Positions 47,982-58,800 of a stretch of DNA of 64,000 nt are shown in pieces. Each line of letters starts with the position of its first letter. Within the stretch, counting starts at the first letter, position 1. Both the position numbers and the translations under genes were made by a program. The DNA lies in the NCBI GenBank assembly GCA_019055375.1, contig JAHQIW010006985.1, positions 62,001-126,000 on the forward strand, given 5' to 3'. The notes under the pieces were generated by a model. It did no database searches. It was given only the letters and a program-made list of their open reading frames with translations, and was not told the DNA's origin. Source of the DNA: Parelaphostrongylus tenuis (taxonomy: Eukaryota; Nematoda; Chromadorea; Rhabditida; Metastrongylidae).

Positions 47982-48298
47982 AAGGATATGACATATTTTG
48001 AGCCATAGGTCTAGTGCTATTTAGGCGCCTATTTCGTCCTATTGGGACTCATCAGTAGCACCCTCCCTCGTTTCCGTCGATCCCTTGAGGTGAAAACAAT
48101 CCTCCAAAGGAACCGACGCCGAGTAAAATTAAGCACCCAAAGTAGGATGATGTTATTACCTGACTTTGTGGTGACCGGCAGTCGAGCTTACGAACTAAGT
48201 CGACGGAACCGAGGGAGGGTGCTACTGATGAGTCCCAATAGGACGAAATAGGCGCCTATATAGCACTAGACCTATGGCTCAAAATATGTCATATCCTT
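47982..48298. mobile_element. Foldback MITE, family D, complete
   Basis: Left arm AAGGATATGACATATTTTGAG, GGTCTAGTGCTAT, GGCGCCTATTTCGTCCTATT and TCATCAGTAGCACCCTCCCTC, with the near-perfect complement at 48,214-48,298. The centre has a shorter non-symmetrical stretch. No ORF of its own. A half copy is at 52,216-52,400. Confidence 0.8.
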
Positions 48299-48517
48299 AT
48301 CAGATTAAATCATTTTTGAGCGGGTCTGTAAAAAAGCAGTTGATAGCAGAAGTATAACTCTTAGATTTCCTAAAGTTGGTAGTGCAACAAAAATACCCCT
48401 CACCAGAAGGAATATTTAGCACTAGTAATACCAGAATCCTTAATATAAATATTATAACAATAAAAAGAATTTCCAATGACCTATCTTTGTTTGCTAACAT
48501 TCAGTTACCAAAACTAC

Positions 48518-48666
48518 ATTGCACTTGGAAATTGGGGTCTCGATGGAATCATTGAGCAGGTTTGACCAATATATTCGTTTTAGATTACTCATAAACTTGT
48601 TACGAAGTTGAAGCAATGGGCCACCACTCCAAGTGCGAAACGTGATCTTTCCGTTCTTGCCGCGCT
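48518..48666 (-). CDS. Candidate exon of an unidentified minus-strand gene
   Basis: After acceptor TTTCTAG, 49 codons read GKNGKITFRTWSGGPLLQL and onward to a donor GTAGTT, with an amino-acid mix typical of a folded protein. It starts with two bases completing a codon and ends in phase 0. I cannot name the family. The neighbouring candidate exon at about 50.1 kb may belong to the same gene, but with the boundaries I see the phases do not join cleanly. Confidence 0.3.
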
Positions 48667-49983
48667 CTAGAAAGGAATTAACAGAAACCAAACATAATTT
48701 TGGAATAATCGAGTTTTGAACTACCCAGTAACTTTTGAAAATTTAGTGAAAAATTTATGCTGGAGGAAGAAACCACGAAAAGGCCACTGCCATTTTTGAG
48801 ATATACGATCTCAAAAGGGTCAAAGCGATGTCACATACTCACTCGTAAAAATCAACGATCGACAGATTTATTTGTTTGAGATATCTCCGTTTCAAGGACA
48901 ACGTTCGTTTACCGTAATGTTATCCATTTACTGCTAATGCAAAGAGTTTTTGAATCGAAAACACGGTGTAATTGTGGTGAAAAGAGGAGGCGAGATTTTG
49001 AGAGGTGATACGGCGCAACCAATTTGTCGAACGCTTCGTCAGTTTTTACATTGCGAGAAGTTGTCGGTGTTTTTAGAGTTAAAATGAGTTCTTCAAAACC
49101 GTCGTTTTCGAAAGCAGTTTCCTGCTAGTTTGATCGTTAACAGTAGAGACGATGCCGCTAATGTCTTTTGACAGTCTGAGTGGCAAACTCTCCAATATTC
49201 GATTTTTATCTTGAATTATGAACTAGCAGGCAGTTTTGTGAACTTGTAAACAGAAACGACACTTTTGTATTCCTAATAGTATTCTTACTCTGGTAGTGCT
49301 CTATGCAGTGCTTGATAAAAATGCCATGGAAACAGTAGCGGTAATAACAATAATATTAAACAGAAGTTTTCTAAGCGCAATGGTAATATATATGAAAAGA
49401 CATAACACCAGATGCCTAAATCAACGAAAGGCTTGAGTTGATTCAGTCGTTGATTCAACTAACGTTTACAACATATTCTTAGAAGTGAACTAGTTTGTAC
49501 TCAGGAGCTCATCTACAGTGATCAATTCTAAGGTTTGCGAGGCTGGAAATCAATTACTTCCAGATTTTTTCAGCTCCGATTCCATAAAGTAAGAAGTCGT
49601 AAATGTGATGCATACATATTCAGACTACACAAACCTCAAGTTAAAAATTAAAAACAAATAAAAAATAAAAATTCAAAAAATAATAAAAAAATAAAAATTT
49701 TTAAAATTTAATTCAAACTACTCAATCACTGCAGGAGGCTCACTCATGTATGACGTTAGTGTTTTTGTCCTTCCATGTTAGATCTTGAGTGTGTCGGTTA
49801 ACTAATTCTGTGTATATGGGAGGTTTCACTCACATAGGACACGAGATCGAATAAACGACCAGGTGTGTTTTGAAGGACAGTTCAAAGCATTCTACCATCT
49901 ACGACCAATACATGAAAAAAAAAAATGATTTCTTACTTATATGGAATCAACTTTGCTCCGAGAACATAATATTTTTGCATGGT

Positions 49984-50148
49984 CTTGCTATAATACATGT
50001 GTGGTGCAACATAAGTCGTTTGAAGTATTCTTGAAGATTGAAAATAATATATTTTGCTAAAATATTGTGAACCGACTTTCCCTCAATCTCAGCATGACCA
50101 ATCAATCGTAATTTCTTTGTTGATTGAGCACGTAGTCGTAGCACGGGA
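49984..50148 (-). CDS. Candidate exon of an unidentified minus-strand gene
   Basis: After acceptor AACAG, the frame reads PVLRLRAQSTKKLRLIGHAE and IEGKSVHNILAKY, then more polar sequence up to a possible donor GTATTA near 49,998. The first part looks like real coding sequence. The 3' limit is unclear. Family not recognised. Confidence 0.3.
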
Positions 50149-51139
50149 CTGTTAGTATTACGAAATAATATTCATATTGAAATTTTGAATTCTTTCATTT
50201 GGCCAATGTTTCAAGCCGAAGACTCATGTCGATCGACCACTGTTGTTCATACTCGTTGTGGATCTCGCCTTCGTTTCGTTTAAGTCAAACCTTTTCCTGT
50301 GGGGCGGCGCTCGAATGAAGAACCCCACTCGGCGAACTCCACATTTCGCGAGTACTACGAAGTCTGGAGATTATGCGAAATCAGCGATTCCAATTTTGGG
50401 ATGGTGGGCATTCACTATAGGGTCCAACCCAGATCCATTAACTGACAATTTTACAACAAACGCTCTCGTAAAAAATATCCAAGTAGAGATATTTATTCTC
50501 TTGTGAAATTTTCTAAAGAGATTTTTTTTTTATGAAATTTTAACACATCAATAGAAAATCGAACGAGAATTTGCCCCGCTAGTAATATCTGATTCGACGC
50601 TGCAGCGATGTCTGGAAGCTGCCATCGTCGACGTGACGAACAAGTCTCGGTGACCTTCCACGACGCAATTTCACTTTCTCTTCGATAAGTGTTGATGTGT
50701 ACAAAGGATCTGAGAGTCATTCACTCATTCTGATACAGACAGCATGAACTAAAAAGCTGTTAGTTGTCCCTTTCAAGAATCTCTTTTCATAATCCAGTTC
50801 TATAGGAATCTCAAAAAACATAATTACGGTGACCTATAGGCTCTTCAGGAGCCTAGAGATCACTGTATTTATTTTTAGCTTTGTGTTAATTATTACAAAA
50901 CTGGGTTGATATATCCAATTTCGTCCGATTATAAAATTTTATTGGTTTACCTATCACACGTTGTAGAATTAGAACAAGAATAAAAAATATTGTGCGCTTG
51001 GCGCTGATCAGTCTCTGTGAAATTAACTATGCATTGACTCTGAGCAAAGCATCGTAGAGATGATTAAATGCAAAGTTGGTCTCAACGACGGATTGCAAAA
51101 TTATCGGCCCTTATCCCTCCTGATAAGCGCCGCACTTTC

Positions 51140-51225
51140 AGAGGGATGCAGAACTTGGTTTTTTCAAGGATCGAACCAGAGGCTATGTACTGCAGGGCAC
51201 CTAATCACTGCTCTATATGAAAAAT
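51140..51225 (-). repeat. tRNA-like SINE head remnant
   Basis: The minus strand reads ATAGAGCAGTGATTAGGTGCCC and CTCTGGTTCGATCCTTG, giving A-box and B-box matches with plausible spacing. No complete tRNA fold. Confidence 0.4.
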
Positions 51226-52215
51226 CATGCTGACAGAATGGTGCATTTCGTTGAAATGTTTGAAGTGATGTCGACGTGAGCTTTCGTCTTCGTCTAGTAA
51301 GGTGCATAGATCAGAGGAATTATAAGACTATTCAAACTTATATAGAATACGAATTACTTTGAAAACAGTCGATGTGATGAAGAGATAAGCAAAACAGAAC
51401 TGTTTCATAGAAAATTTCTAGCAGCTGACATTCTATACTCATTACGAACGTATCTAGACGACGAGATGATAGATAATCAACTGGATAGTAGAGTTTGGAG
51501 CTCCACTAAATAGTCCGAGCACATTGTGGTACAGTCAAACAGCTACGTCTAAGCTTTTTCCTCAGTTATTTCCCCCATTCATCTTTTTATGTTGATTTCA
51601 ATGAACTACAGACCTTGATTCAGTAACCTGTCACAGCATCGGTTTTCGAACTTGATCATATTCTGAGTTAGTATTACCTTTTATTTAGACATTCAGTTTC
51701 GCAAGAGAATTTACAAAAAATTTCTTCATTGTCGCCTCCATCCGCAACTTTGATAATGACGACAGCGGTAGTGAAGCAATTCTTTCAGAGAGAGTTTTTA
51801 ACAATTCATGACATTTCCATTTCAATGAAGTGACTTCATTTTCGAAGCCACTGCTGCAGTAAACAATATAGCGGCAATTGCGCTGTCGTCGATTTCTGTT
51901 ACTTATATGGGCGGTGGAACGATATTGTAATCGTATTTTTGTGACTGTAAATGTCTTTCAAAGCCATTGTTCATACTCAGGCTCATTAGTTAGCGAATAA
52001 GCATTGATGGAATGGTGTTCGTTCGCTTGCTGCCAGACTTTCGTGGTCCAGAAAGGTTATAAAGAGGGACAAATACTTCTTTACACAAGCTACTGCTTGC
52101 ACGCTATCTACACAGTAATAATCTCGTCTAGGATTTATACCTCCCCTTCCAACCGCTTTTATATAGACTCGTTCAAAATGATATGATCTGATAAGAATAT
52201 AGCATGTTTTTTGAT

Positions 52216-52400
52216 TAGGTCTAGTGCTATGCAGACACCTGTTTCGTCCCAATGGGACTCATCAGTAGCACCCCACCTCGGTTCAGCCGATCATCTGAGG
52301 CTAGATAATTTCCTATTAGGAAATCGACGCCGAGTAATAAATCACCTCGAGTCAGATGATGGAATTACCTGACATTGTGGTGGCCGGCAGTCGAGCAGGC
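52216..52400. mobile_element. Foldback MITE, family D, half copy
   Basis: TTAGGTCTAGTGCTATGCAG, then TTCGTCCCAATGGGACTCAT, AGTAGCACCCCACCTCGG and GGTGGCCGGCAGTCGAGC. This matches the left arm and centre of 47,982-48,298; the right arm is gone. Confidence 0.7.
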
Positions 52401-52944
52401 TCTCACAATGAATCATTTCTAAAAAAGCTTTTTGTACCTTATTGTTTGAGGTTTTATGGTACTTGCTATACTAGGATAACAATTTGTGTGGTAGCTGAGA
52501 ACACTTAAATAGCTATTTCTGGCGAGGCTGATGGAGTAGAAAGTCAATTGAGATACGAGTATCTTTTCTTTTCAAGGTGGGATACTCCATGAAGCACATG
52601 ACTGTGGTTCTTATTTCCTACTTCAATGAACTTAGGTGGTATGTAGCTATGAAGTTTGAACTACGATGAAGAATCAGTAGTGCTTACCTCAGCGATATTT
52701 TGAAGAGAAAAATTTTGTAGTAAAAGTGCTCGGTTGACAATGCCCAAGGTGTTAGGGATCCTGTCCTAATTTAGCAGGGTTGATAGGTGAACGTTATATT
52801 TGTGAATGCCCCGACAACTGATATTCGTGTCGCTTATTTTTGAGATTCCGTCAAATTTCTTTTCTGGTTCGTCGTAGATGCCGCAGAGGGTCTAGGATTC
52901 AGTTGGTCTTGTTTCTTGCAATTACTGAATTTTTCAAATTTCAG

Positions 52945-53058
52945 CGGGAATTCTGGGCCTGGTCATGTTTATTACATCTGTATAACAAACATTTCCAGAC
53001 TGTGGTTGAAGCGAAATCTTGCGTTTCAAAGTCAATGACTGAAGCCATAGAGAAACAA
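52945..53058 (+). CDS. Candidate exon of an unidentified plus-strand gene (first of three)
   Basis: Acceptor TTTCAG is followed by 38 clean codons (EFWAWSCLLHLYNKHF ... KSMTEAIEKQ), with helix-like, charged composition. It ends at CAA TGA; a GT donor would exist if one G were restored there, and the next candidate begins in the matching phase. It may be a real but decayed exon. The protein family is not recognised. Confidence 0.3.
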
Positions 53059-53277
53059 TGATATCTACACACGTCTAGTTTGCTTAGATGGGCAGATTGA
53101 TAAGTGATAAATGATTAAATTGATACTTCTAAACGGGATTGGAGAGAAGGAGATGTCAGCCAATCAAGTTAACAAGATTGCATCTGAGGTGAGGTGACGA
53201 AGTACGGATAGAATTATAAGTTTATCACTGCCAATAACATTGACCATCTCTTGCGGTGATATGATCTTGTAATACAC

Positions 53278-53478
53278 CCAATAATGTAGAGTATTGTCCA
53301 AAAACATTTGCGTCAGCCGGGACTTAAACCCAGATCTCACTCTTTGGGGGAGCGCTTGTTGAACCGTTGCACTACCGACGCTCGTTTTGCACAACACTCT
53401 TTCTAAGTTTCAACTCCGGAGAGAGTGAGATCTGGGTTCAAATCAGGGTTGATGTAAATGTTTTTGTACAGCACAAAT
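53278..53478. mobile_element. tRNA-like MITE, short copy
   Basis: CCAATAATGTAGAGTATTGTCC and GCGTCAGCCGGGACTTAAAC on the left. An inverted partner CTGGGTTCAAATCAGGGTTG and ATGTTTTTGTACAGC lies on the right. It is shorter than the 400-base copies. Confidence 0.6.
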
Positions 53479-53504
53479 AACCATTTTTTTTGTTGATTTC
53501 ATAG

Positions 53505-53567
53505 GTCGCTGATGCCATCGGTCAATTCTTTGCCGAGTTAGAATATTATGGAAAGCGTGATATTCAG
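53505..53567 (+). CDS. Candidate exon of an unidentified plus-strand gene (second of three)
   Basis: After acceptor TTTCATAG the frame reads VADAIGQFFAELEYYGKRDI, 21 codons of amphipathic, charged sequence. The donor is unclear (a GTGTTT overlaps the last codon). A MITE copy begins only about 25 bases downstream and may have damaged the splice site. Confidence 0.3.
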
Positions 53568-53591
53568 TGTTTGATGAGATATTTATCCGAC

Positions 53592-53815
53592 AATGTTGAG
53601 TGAAATGCAAAATCAGAACTTTAAACGTTGGAAAGGATTCGAATCCGCACTCCACCCTTTTCGGGAGCGCATGCTCACCATTGCACTACCGGCGCTACTA
53701 TTCTACCATCACTTTTTATATGCCACTATTGTAATGGCAGAAGGGAGCGCCGGTAGTGCAATAGTTAGCATGCTTCCCGGAAAAAGCTTAGATACAGGTT
53801 AGAACTGCGCCCGAC
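53592..53815. mobile_element. tRNA-like MITE copy
   Basis: AATGTTGAGTGAAATGCAAAA, GGATTCGAATCCGCACTCC and GCACTACCGGCGCTAC on the left. The inverted partner GGAGCGCCGGTAGTGCAATA and AGGTTAGAACTGCGCCCGA lies on the right. The tRNA-like B box GGATTCGAATCC is intact in the left arm. Confidence 0.6.
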
Positions 53816-53847
53816 CATCCAGACTTTGCAAATCCTCATCATTAGTG

Positions 53848-53874
53848 GATATATATATATATATATATATATAT
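53848..53874. repeat. (AT)n microsatellite
   Basis: An uninterrupted AT run that also forms part of the SINE target-site duplication. Confidence 0.85.
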
Positions 53875-53882
53875 CCGTATTG

Positions 53883-54165
53883 GCACCACAGCTCATGTGG
53901 CGCAGTGGTTAGAGGTGCACTGCGTCGCACACGAAGTCACTGGTTTGATCTCGCGCTCATGGCTCACCAAGCCATCCATCCCTCCGGGGTCGGTAAATTG
54001 GTAGATAAGCAGCACTGACTCGGTTCAGCGGGATGCCACCCGCGAGTCATTGTAAAGGCCAGATGTGCATTCAATCACCTCAAACGAAGTTAAAAATTGA
54101 AGTCGAATGCATGGCGCATCCCTCAGGGATTGATCAACGCCGAGAGCTTTATCCTTTATCCTTTT
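53883..54165 (+). mobile_element. Full-length tRNA-derived SINE with target-site duplication
   Basis: The head ATGTGGCGCAGTGGTTAGAGG (A box) and ACTGGTTTGATCTCGCG (B box) is followed by the family body and a (TTTATCC)-type tail. A 15-base direct repeat, TATATATCCGTATTG, flanks it at 53868-53882 and 54166-54180, as expected for LINE-mediated insertion. It is directly 5' of the RTE remnant. This is the reference copy for the others in the window. Confidence 0.85.
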
Positions 54166-54180
54166 TATATATCCGTATTG

Positions 54181-55435
54181 TTGTTCAAATAGGGAGACCT
54201 TCACGACATAGGCAATTATCGCCCAATCTGCTTGCTGTCCGTTGTCTATAAACTCTTTACTCGAGTCATCCTGAACAGGATTGACAGAACACTGGACGAA
54301 GGACAGCCATGCGAACAAGCAGGGTTCCGAAAAGGATTTAGTACCATAGACCACATCCACACGATCACAAGACTCATTGAAGTTTCGCGAGAGTACAAAC
54401 AACCACTCTGTCTCACTTTTATCGATCTGAAAAAAGCCTTTGATTCAGTGGAAACAGAAGCGGTTATAGAGGCTCTGGATAACCAGGGCGTCCCTACTCG
54501 GTACATAATGATCCTTCGTGAGCTTTATAAAGATTTCACGACCAGAATATCTCCATTCTACAACAATATCACCATTGACGTAAGAAGAGGGGTTCGACAA
54601 GGCATACAATATCGCCAAAACTATTCACTGCCACCATACAAAACGTCATGCGAACATTAGAATGGGACGAAATGGGAGTGAAAATTGACGGTCGACAATT
54701 AAACCATCTTCGCTTTGCTGACGATATCGTTCTCATAACACCAAACATCAGCCAAGCGGAACGAATGTTGACTGATTTCGATAACGCCTGTGGAAAGATC
54801 GGTCTTCAACTGAATCTAACGAAAACAATGTTCATGAGGAACGGATGGGTTTCTAATGCCCCATTCACGCTCAACGGAACGACAATTTCCGAATGCTCCA
54901 GTTACATCTATCTAGGTCGTGAAATCAACATGATGAACGACCTAGCCCCAGAGTTGAGCAGGAGGAAACGAGCGGCTTGGGGAACGTTTAAGAGCATCGA
55001 AGATGTAGTGAAGAGGACAAAGAACATCCGACTCCGTGCCCACCTTTTCGACTCGACAATTATCCCTGCCCTAACGTATGCAGCAGAAACCTGGTCGCTA
55101 CGTAAGCAGGATGAAAGATCACTTGGAGTTATCGAACGCGCAGTCGAAAGGTCGATGCTAGGAGTATCCCGTATCTCGCAAATGAGACAAAGGATCCGAA
55201 GTTCCGGCCAACGTCAACGATGGAAAATCAGAGACGCCGTTCTACATGCCAGGATATCGAAAATAAGGTGGGCCGGACTCTTCACGAAAGCGATAGAAGA
55301 AAGATATGATGCTCAGCGAATCCCTAGAGCGAGGAGCACCCACTGGGCTACTCTTGCACGCGATAGGGAAAAATGGAAGAGTTGCTGGTACCGGCTCGAG
55401 TCACTCGACGATCAACGGGACGACAGGTGATACAG

Positions 55436-55519
<84 letters not shown>
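54181..55519 (+). pseudogene. 5'-truncated RTE-type LINE with reverse transcriptase
   Basis: Encodes the RT half of an RTE-group polymerase. It reads LHDIGNYRPICLLS, then EQAGFRKGFSTIDHIHTI, FIDLKKAFDSVE (catalytic Asp) and a VRQG motif, then RFADDIVLI (catalytic FADD) and the thumb and C-terminal region to a stop at 55,428-55,430. The endonuclease domain is missing. One base is lost near 54,605, which splits the polymerase into two overlapping frames (54,181-54,658 and 54,648-55,430). It ends in an (AT)n tail, the usual simple-repeat 3' end of RTE elements. The RT motifs are well preserved, so the insertion is fairly young. Confidence 0.9.
55435..55519. repeat. (AT)n microsatellite, LINE tail
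   Basis: About 80 bases of pure AT after the LINE stop codon. The length is likely variable between individuals and assemblies. Confidence 0.9.
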
Positions 55520-55520
<1 letters not shown>

Positions 55521-56620
55521 CATCGTATCACCGTTAAAGTTGCCAAATGAAAGGATTCTAATTGTCTTGATGAGATAATTTCACTGCAATTCGCATCGGA
55601 AACAAACAGCTGATATCTTCAGGCAGTTGCTGCATCAACAAAACATTTAATTATATCTTGATATAATTTTTTCACCCGACTTCGAAATTAGAGTCGATTC
55701 AGATAGCTCTCACAGCCGGTTGTTACCTCGTGTTCATTCTTCAACTCTTCGAAAATGTGTTTGAGTTCGCGCTTTGCTCCTTAATTTTTGATTTTCTTCC
55801 TGAAGCATTTAAGCGCTGGTGGAGTTCATTTCCGTTAAATCTATGAGATAGTCGTCCTACCGAATTCGTAGTCGCCATCGTTTGTTCAATCAGTATTCTA
55901 CGACGTTTGAGAAGAAAACAAAAAATGAATTGACCATTTGGAGCAGTGGGCTTAACACAGTGGAAAAAACTCTAAAACGATCAAATAAAGTGACAAAATA
56001 AAAGATGTCGCTGTCGTTCATGTACTGACGATAGCGAGTTGATCAAGTTTGGTACTAACTTCACGGCACCAGGAGGTTTGCTTGAACTTGTATGCGACCG
56101 ACATATGAGGATTGCGACCGTTAGACGATATCATTATCACTGCCTAATCAATTCACCATCTATAATTATAACGACTAGAAGTGAATAACACAGAATAAAC
56201 GTTTTAGCAGATCAAAAAAAACAACAAAAATTAGAGATAACACCAATCAGCCACAGTGAAAACTCAATACCAGTAGACTTCATTTATGCCAGGCCTTGAC
56301 TACGGTGTGGTTTCCCAAATACCAACATTGGCTCGTTAGTTTTTCACTCAATATGACACAATGTTAAATTAGACTTTAATGTAACAATTGTCTGCTGTAT
56401 GATTTGACGATTATCATGACCCCATGAATAAAGTGCATCAGTCGATAACCGATTTATATGGATTAAGTCCAGGGAGTGACGATGCCGTCCAGCCTTTTGA
56501 TATCGCTCATGATGCAAGTGGAAGTGATTCAATTACTTCATTAATATGAAATATCATGCCTATTTTCCTCTTTATTTTTTCAAAAATATAGCGTTTCTCA
56601 TTCATTGCCCTGTTTTATAG

Positions 56621-56677
56621 CATATAACACCATCAGGAGATGTTCTAAAAGCGATGAAGAACGACGAAAGAGTAAAG
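56621..56677 (+). CDS. Candidate exon of an unidentified plus-strand gene (third of three)
   Basis: Acceptor TTTTATAG, 19 codons HITPSGDVLKAMKNDERVK, then donor GTACTA. It is exactly in phase 0 at both ends. The composition looks coding but it is short. It could follow the candidates at 52,945 and 53,505, separated by about 3 kb of inserted mobile elements. Not identified. Confidence 0.25.
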
Positions 56678-57819
56678 GTACTATTACGAATTTGTGAGCA
56701 CAAGTGAATCACGTACATCCAGATTCCTGTGTATCGAACCTTTAGGACAGAAATCGATTACTTTGGCGAGACATTTATGTTGAATCAGTCGCAAGAAAAT
56801 GCGGTCCGTGTTTTAGAAATCACTCTACTAATTGATCAAAAGTGATTTTGGATCAAGGTTCTTTATCGGTGCAATAGTACTTCTATTATGCTACTGAAAA
56901 GATCTCACCTCAATAGAAATCACCTTCAATTTTGTTTACCGTACCGGAACTGCCATGGATAATCGAGTGAACCGTTCAGAAGGGTTTTATGTACTTATTA
57001 CACTAGCTTCTCTGCGACGAGCGACGACGATTTTAATGAATTAACAGTCTCTGTTAACCAAATCAACGGTCAATGAAACCATCTGAATGAAAGGCTTTTG
57101 GAAAATATTGGACGTGGAGAATATCTTTCCATAGGCAACCGCTACCTTTGTGCCCTAGCTGTTAAATGGTAAAGAGAAGTACGGTAAAAAATCACTACTT
57201 TTCGATATAACCTATTGGAAAAAAAAACGACCTTGAGAAAGGTCGTACCGGCCGCAGTACCTGCTCCTGCGTATGGTTTCTATAGAGAAAACGTCGCATA
57301 AGTGCAAGTGAACTTAGTCCGTAGGCTTTGTTTTTACACATCCTGAGAAACTGAGGATGGTAGGAGCCCAACTTCTTGTGTTTAAATGGATATGAATGGT
57401 TCAGAAATAGAATGGGCTCGGATTTTCATTGATATCATGTTGGGTTGGCGAACTTAGTTGCTGACTTTCCCAGCGAGACTTTCCGAAACATGTACGACTC
57501 TAAACTCCGCCAAAGTTGTCCGCCAATCTTGCATTAATGGTATATTAGAGATAGATGCTTCGGCAAAATTTTGCTTTCTTGAATCTTTCGTTAGGTGCAC
57601 AAATATGATTCCTCCGTTCTTTTTGCTGTAATAACAATAAAAATGCAATTTTTCTCTTGTTTGAAATTGAGTCAAAAGCTCTATTTATATATCTTTTATG
57701 TACAAGTTACTTTGAGTGATGGATTTTATAGGACTTTGAAGATGACGGCTTTTGTACTCGCCGAAATCGCCATTTGCGGCAAGCCTTATTTTTCAAGTTT
57801 AATTTAAGGAGAGCCGCCG

Positions 57820-58190
57820 CCGCCGACAAAAAAGAGCTTCTTTGCATTGCATAGTGACACGAGACGAAAAGTGGATTTATTTTGACAGTCTAAAGAGAGG
57901 ACGATAACGGACCGGCCTTAAACCAGCATCAAACCAGCAAGCCCAAATCGACTGCAAAACGGAATAGTGACGAATAGGAGGTTAGGTGTGCATATGGTGG
58001 GATCAGAAAGGCGCTTTCTACAATGAGCTTCTGAAACGGCCAAAGCAGCACTTTATCAACAACTATCAACCAAATTAAACCGTGAATTGGCGATAAAACG
58101 ACCGAAATGGGCCTTAAGATACGACAAAGTGATTTTGCTGCATGATAGTGCTCAACCTGATGTTACAACGAAAACGTCATAAAAGAGCCG
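57820..58190 (+). pseudogene. Degenerate mariner transposase remnant
   Basis: Pieces in shifting frames spell mariner landmarks: FLHCIVTRDEKWIYFD-like sequence near 57,838 (the catalytic Asp region), a CIWWDQKGAFYNELLK-like segment near 57,990, and a KVILLHDSAQP-like segment near 58,125 (second Asp region). Several stops and frameshifts are present. It is a different copy from the deleted one at 10.2 kb. Confidence 0.7.
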
Positions 58191-58537
58191 ATGTGGGAAG
58201 TTGTAGGAGATTTTACCTTACCCATTTTTGTCAACATTGCACCATTAGACTGCCAATTGAAATTATCAAATTCAAATTGCAATTTGACAAATTAAAAAAA
58301 CGGAGTTTCTCGGGTACAAAGGTGGCCATCTTTGGAGTTCTATAAAAACCATCATACAGAATATTTTACTAAGGAGGAAATTCTGGGAATCAAAAAAATT
58401 ATGTCTAAAAACGTGTGAACAAATAGCGCTTCTAAAGCTTTCTTCTAAAACTTTCAAACAGAAAAAATTTCCAGGCCATTGTTCCTACTATTATTCCTGC
58501 AAAAGAAAAAAAAAACGGCGAAGTGATATTTGTACAC

Positions 58538-58800
58538 TTAATCGGTTCCTTGTTTGGCCATTACAAATGAACAATAGAGGGCACGGCATTTATCAATTTC
58601 TGAATGATGCGTCGTGCATTTCACTTCATTCATAGCAAAATGATCACATGCATATTTGTCCCATACATCGACTTGTGATGTCCTAACGACGCGTGAAGTT
58701 GGCGTTACCATTTGAATCAGGCGGATAACTAATTTGAAGAACACAATTAGCCTTATGCTTCTACGTACTTGGCTGATCGAAAAATGAGTGCCGTTTCTAG
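58538..58800 (-). other. Unidentified coding-looking open frame, minus strand
   Basis: An open frame on the minus strand reads SQVDVWDKYACDHFAMNEVK and CTTHHSEIDKCRALYC. It has a coding-like composition but no recognisable domain, start context or splice partners. It lies between the mariner remnant and the ABCG gene and may be a transposon fragment. Confidence 0.25.

Noticed and set aside
51986..52252. 88-codon minus-strand open frame as a gene
   Set aside because: It overlaps the half MITE at 52.2 kb and shows no domain or splice partners; a transposon fragment is possible but unsupported.
58142..58457. Open frames on both strands after the mariner core
   Set aside because: They lie in or next to decayed transposon sequence and show no domain; a mariner C-terminal remnant is possible but too degraded to claim.
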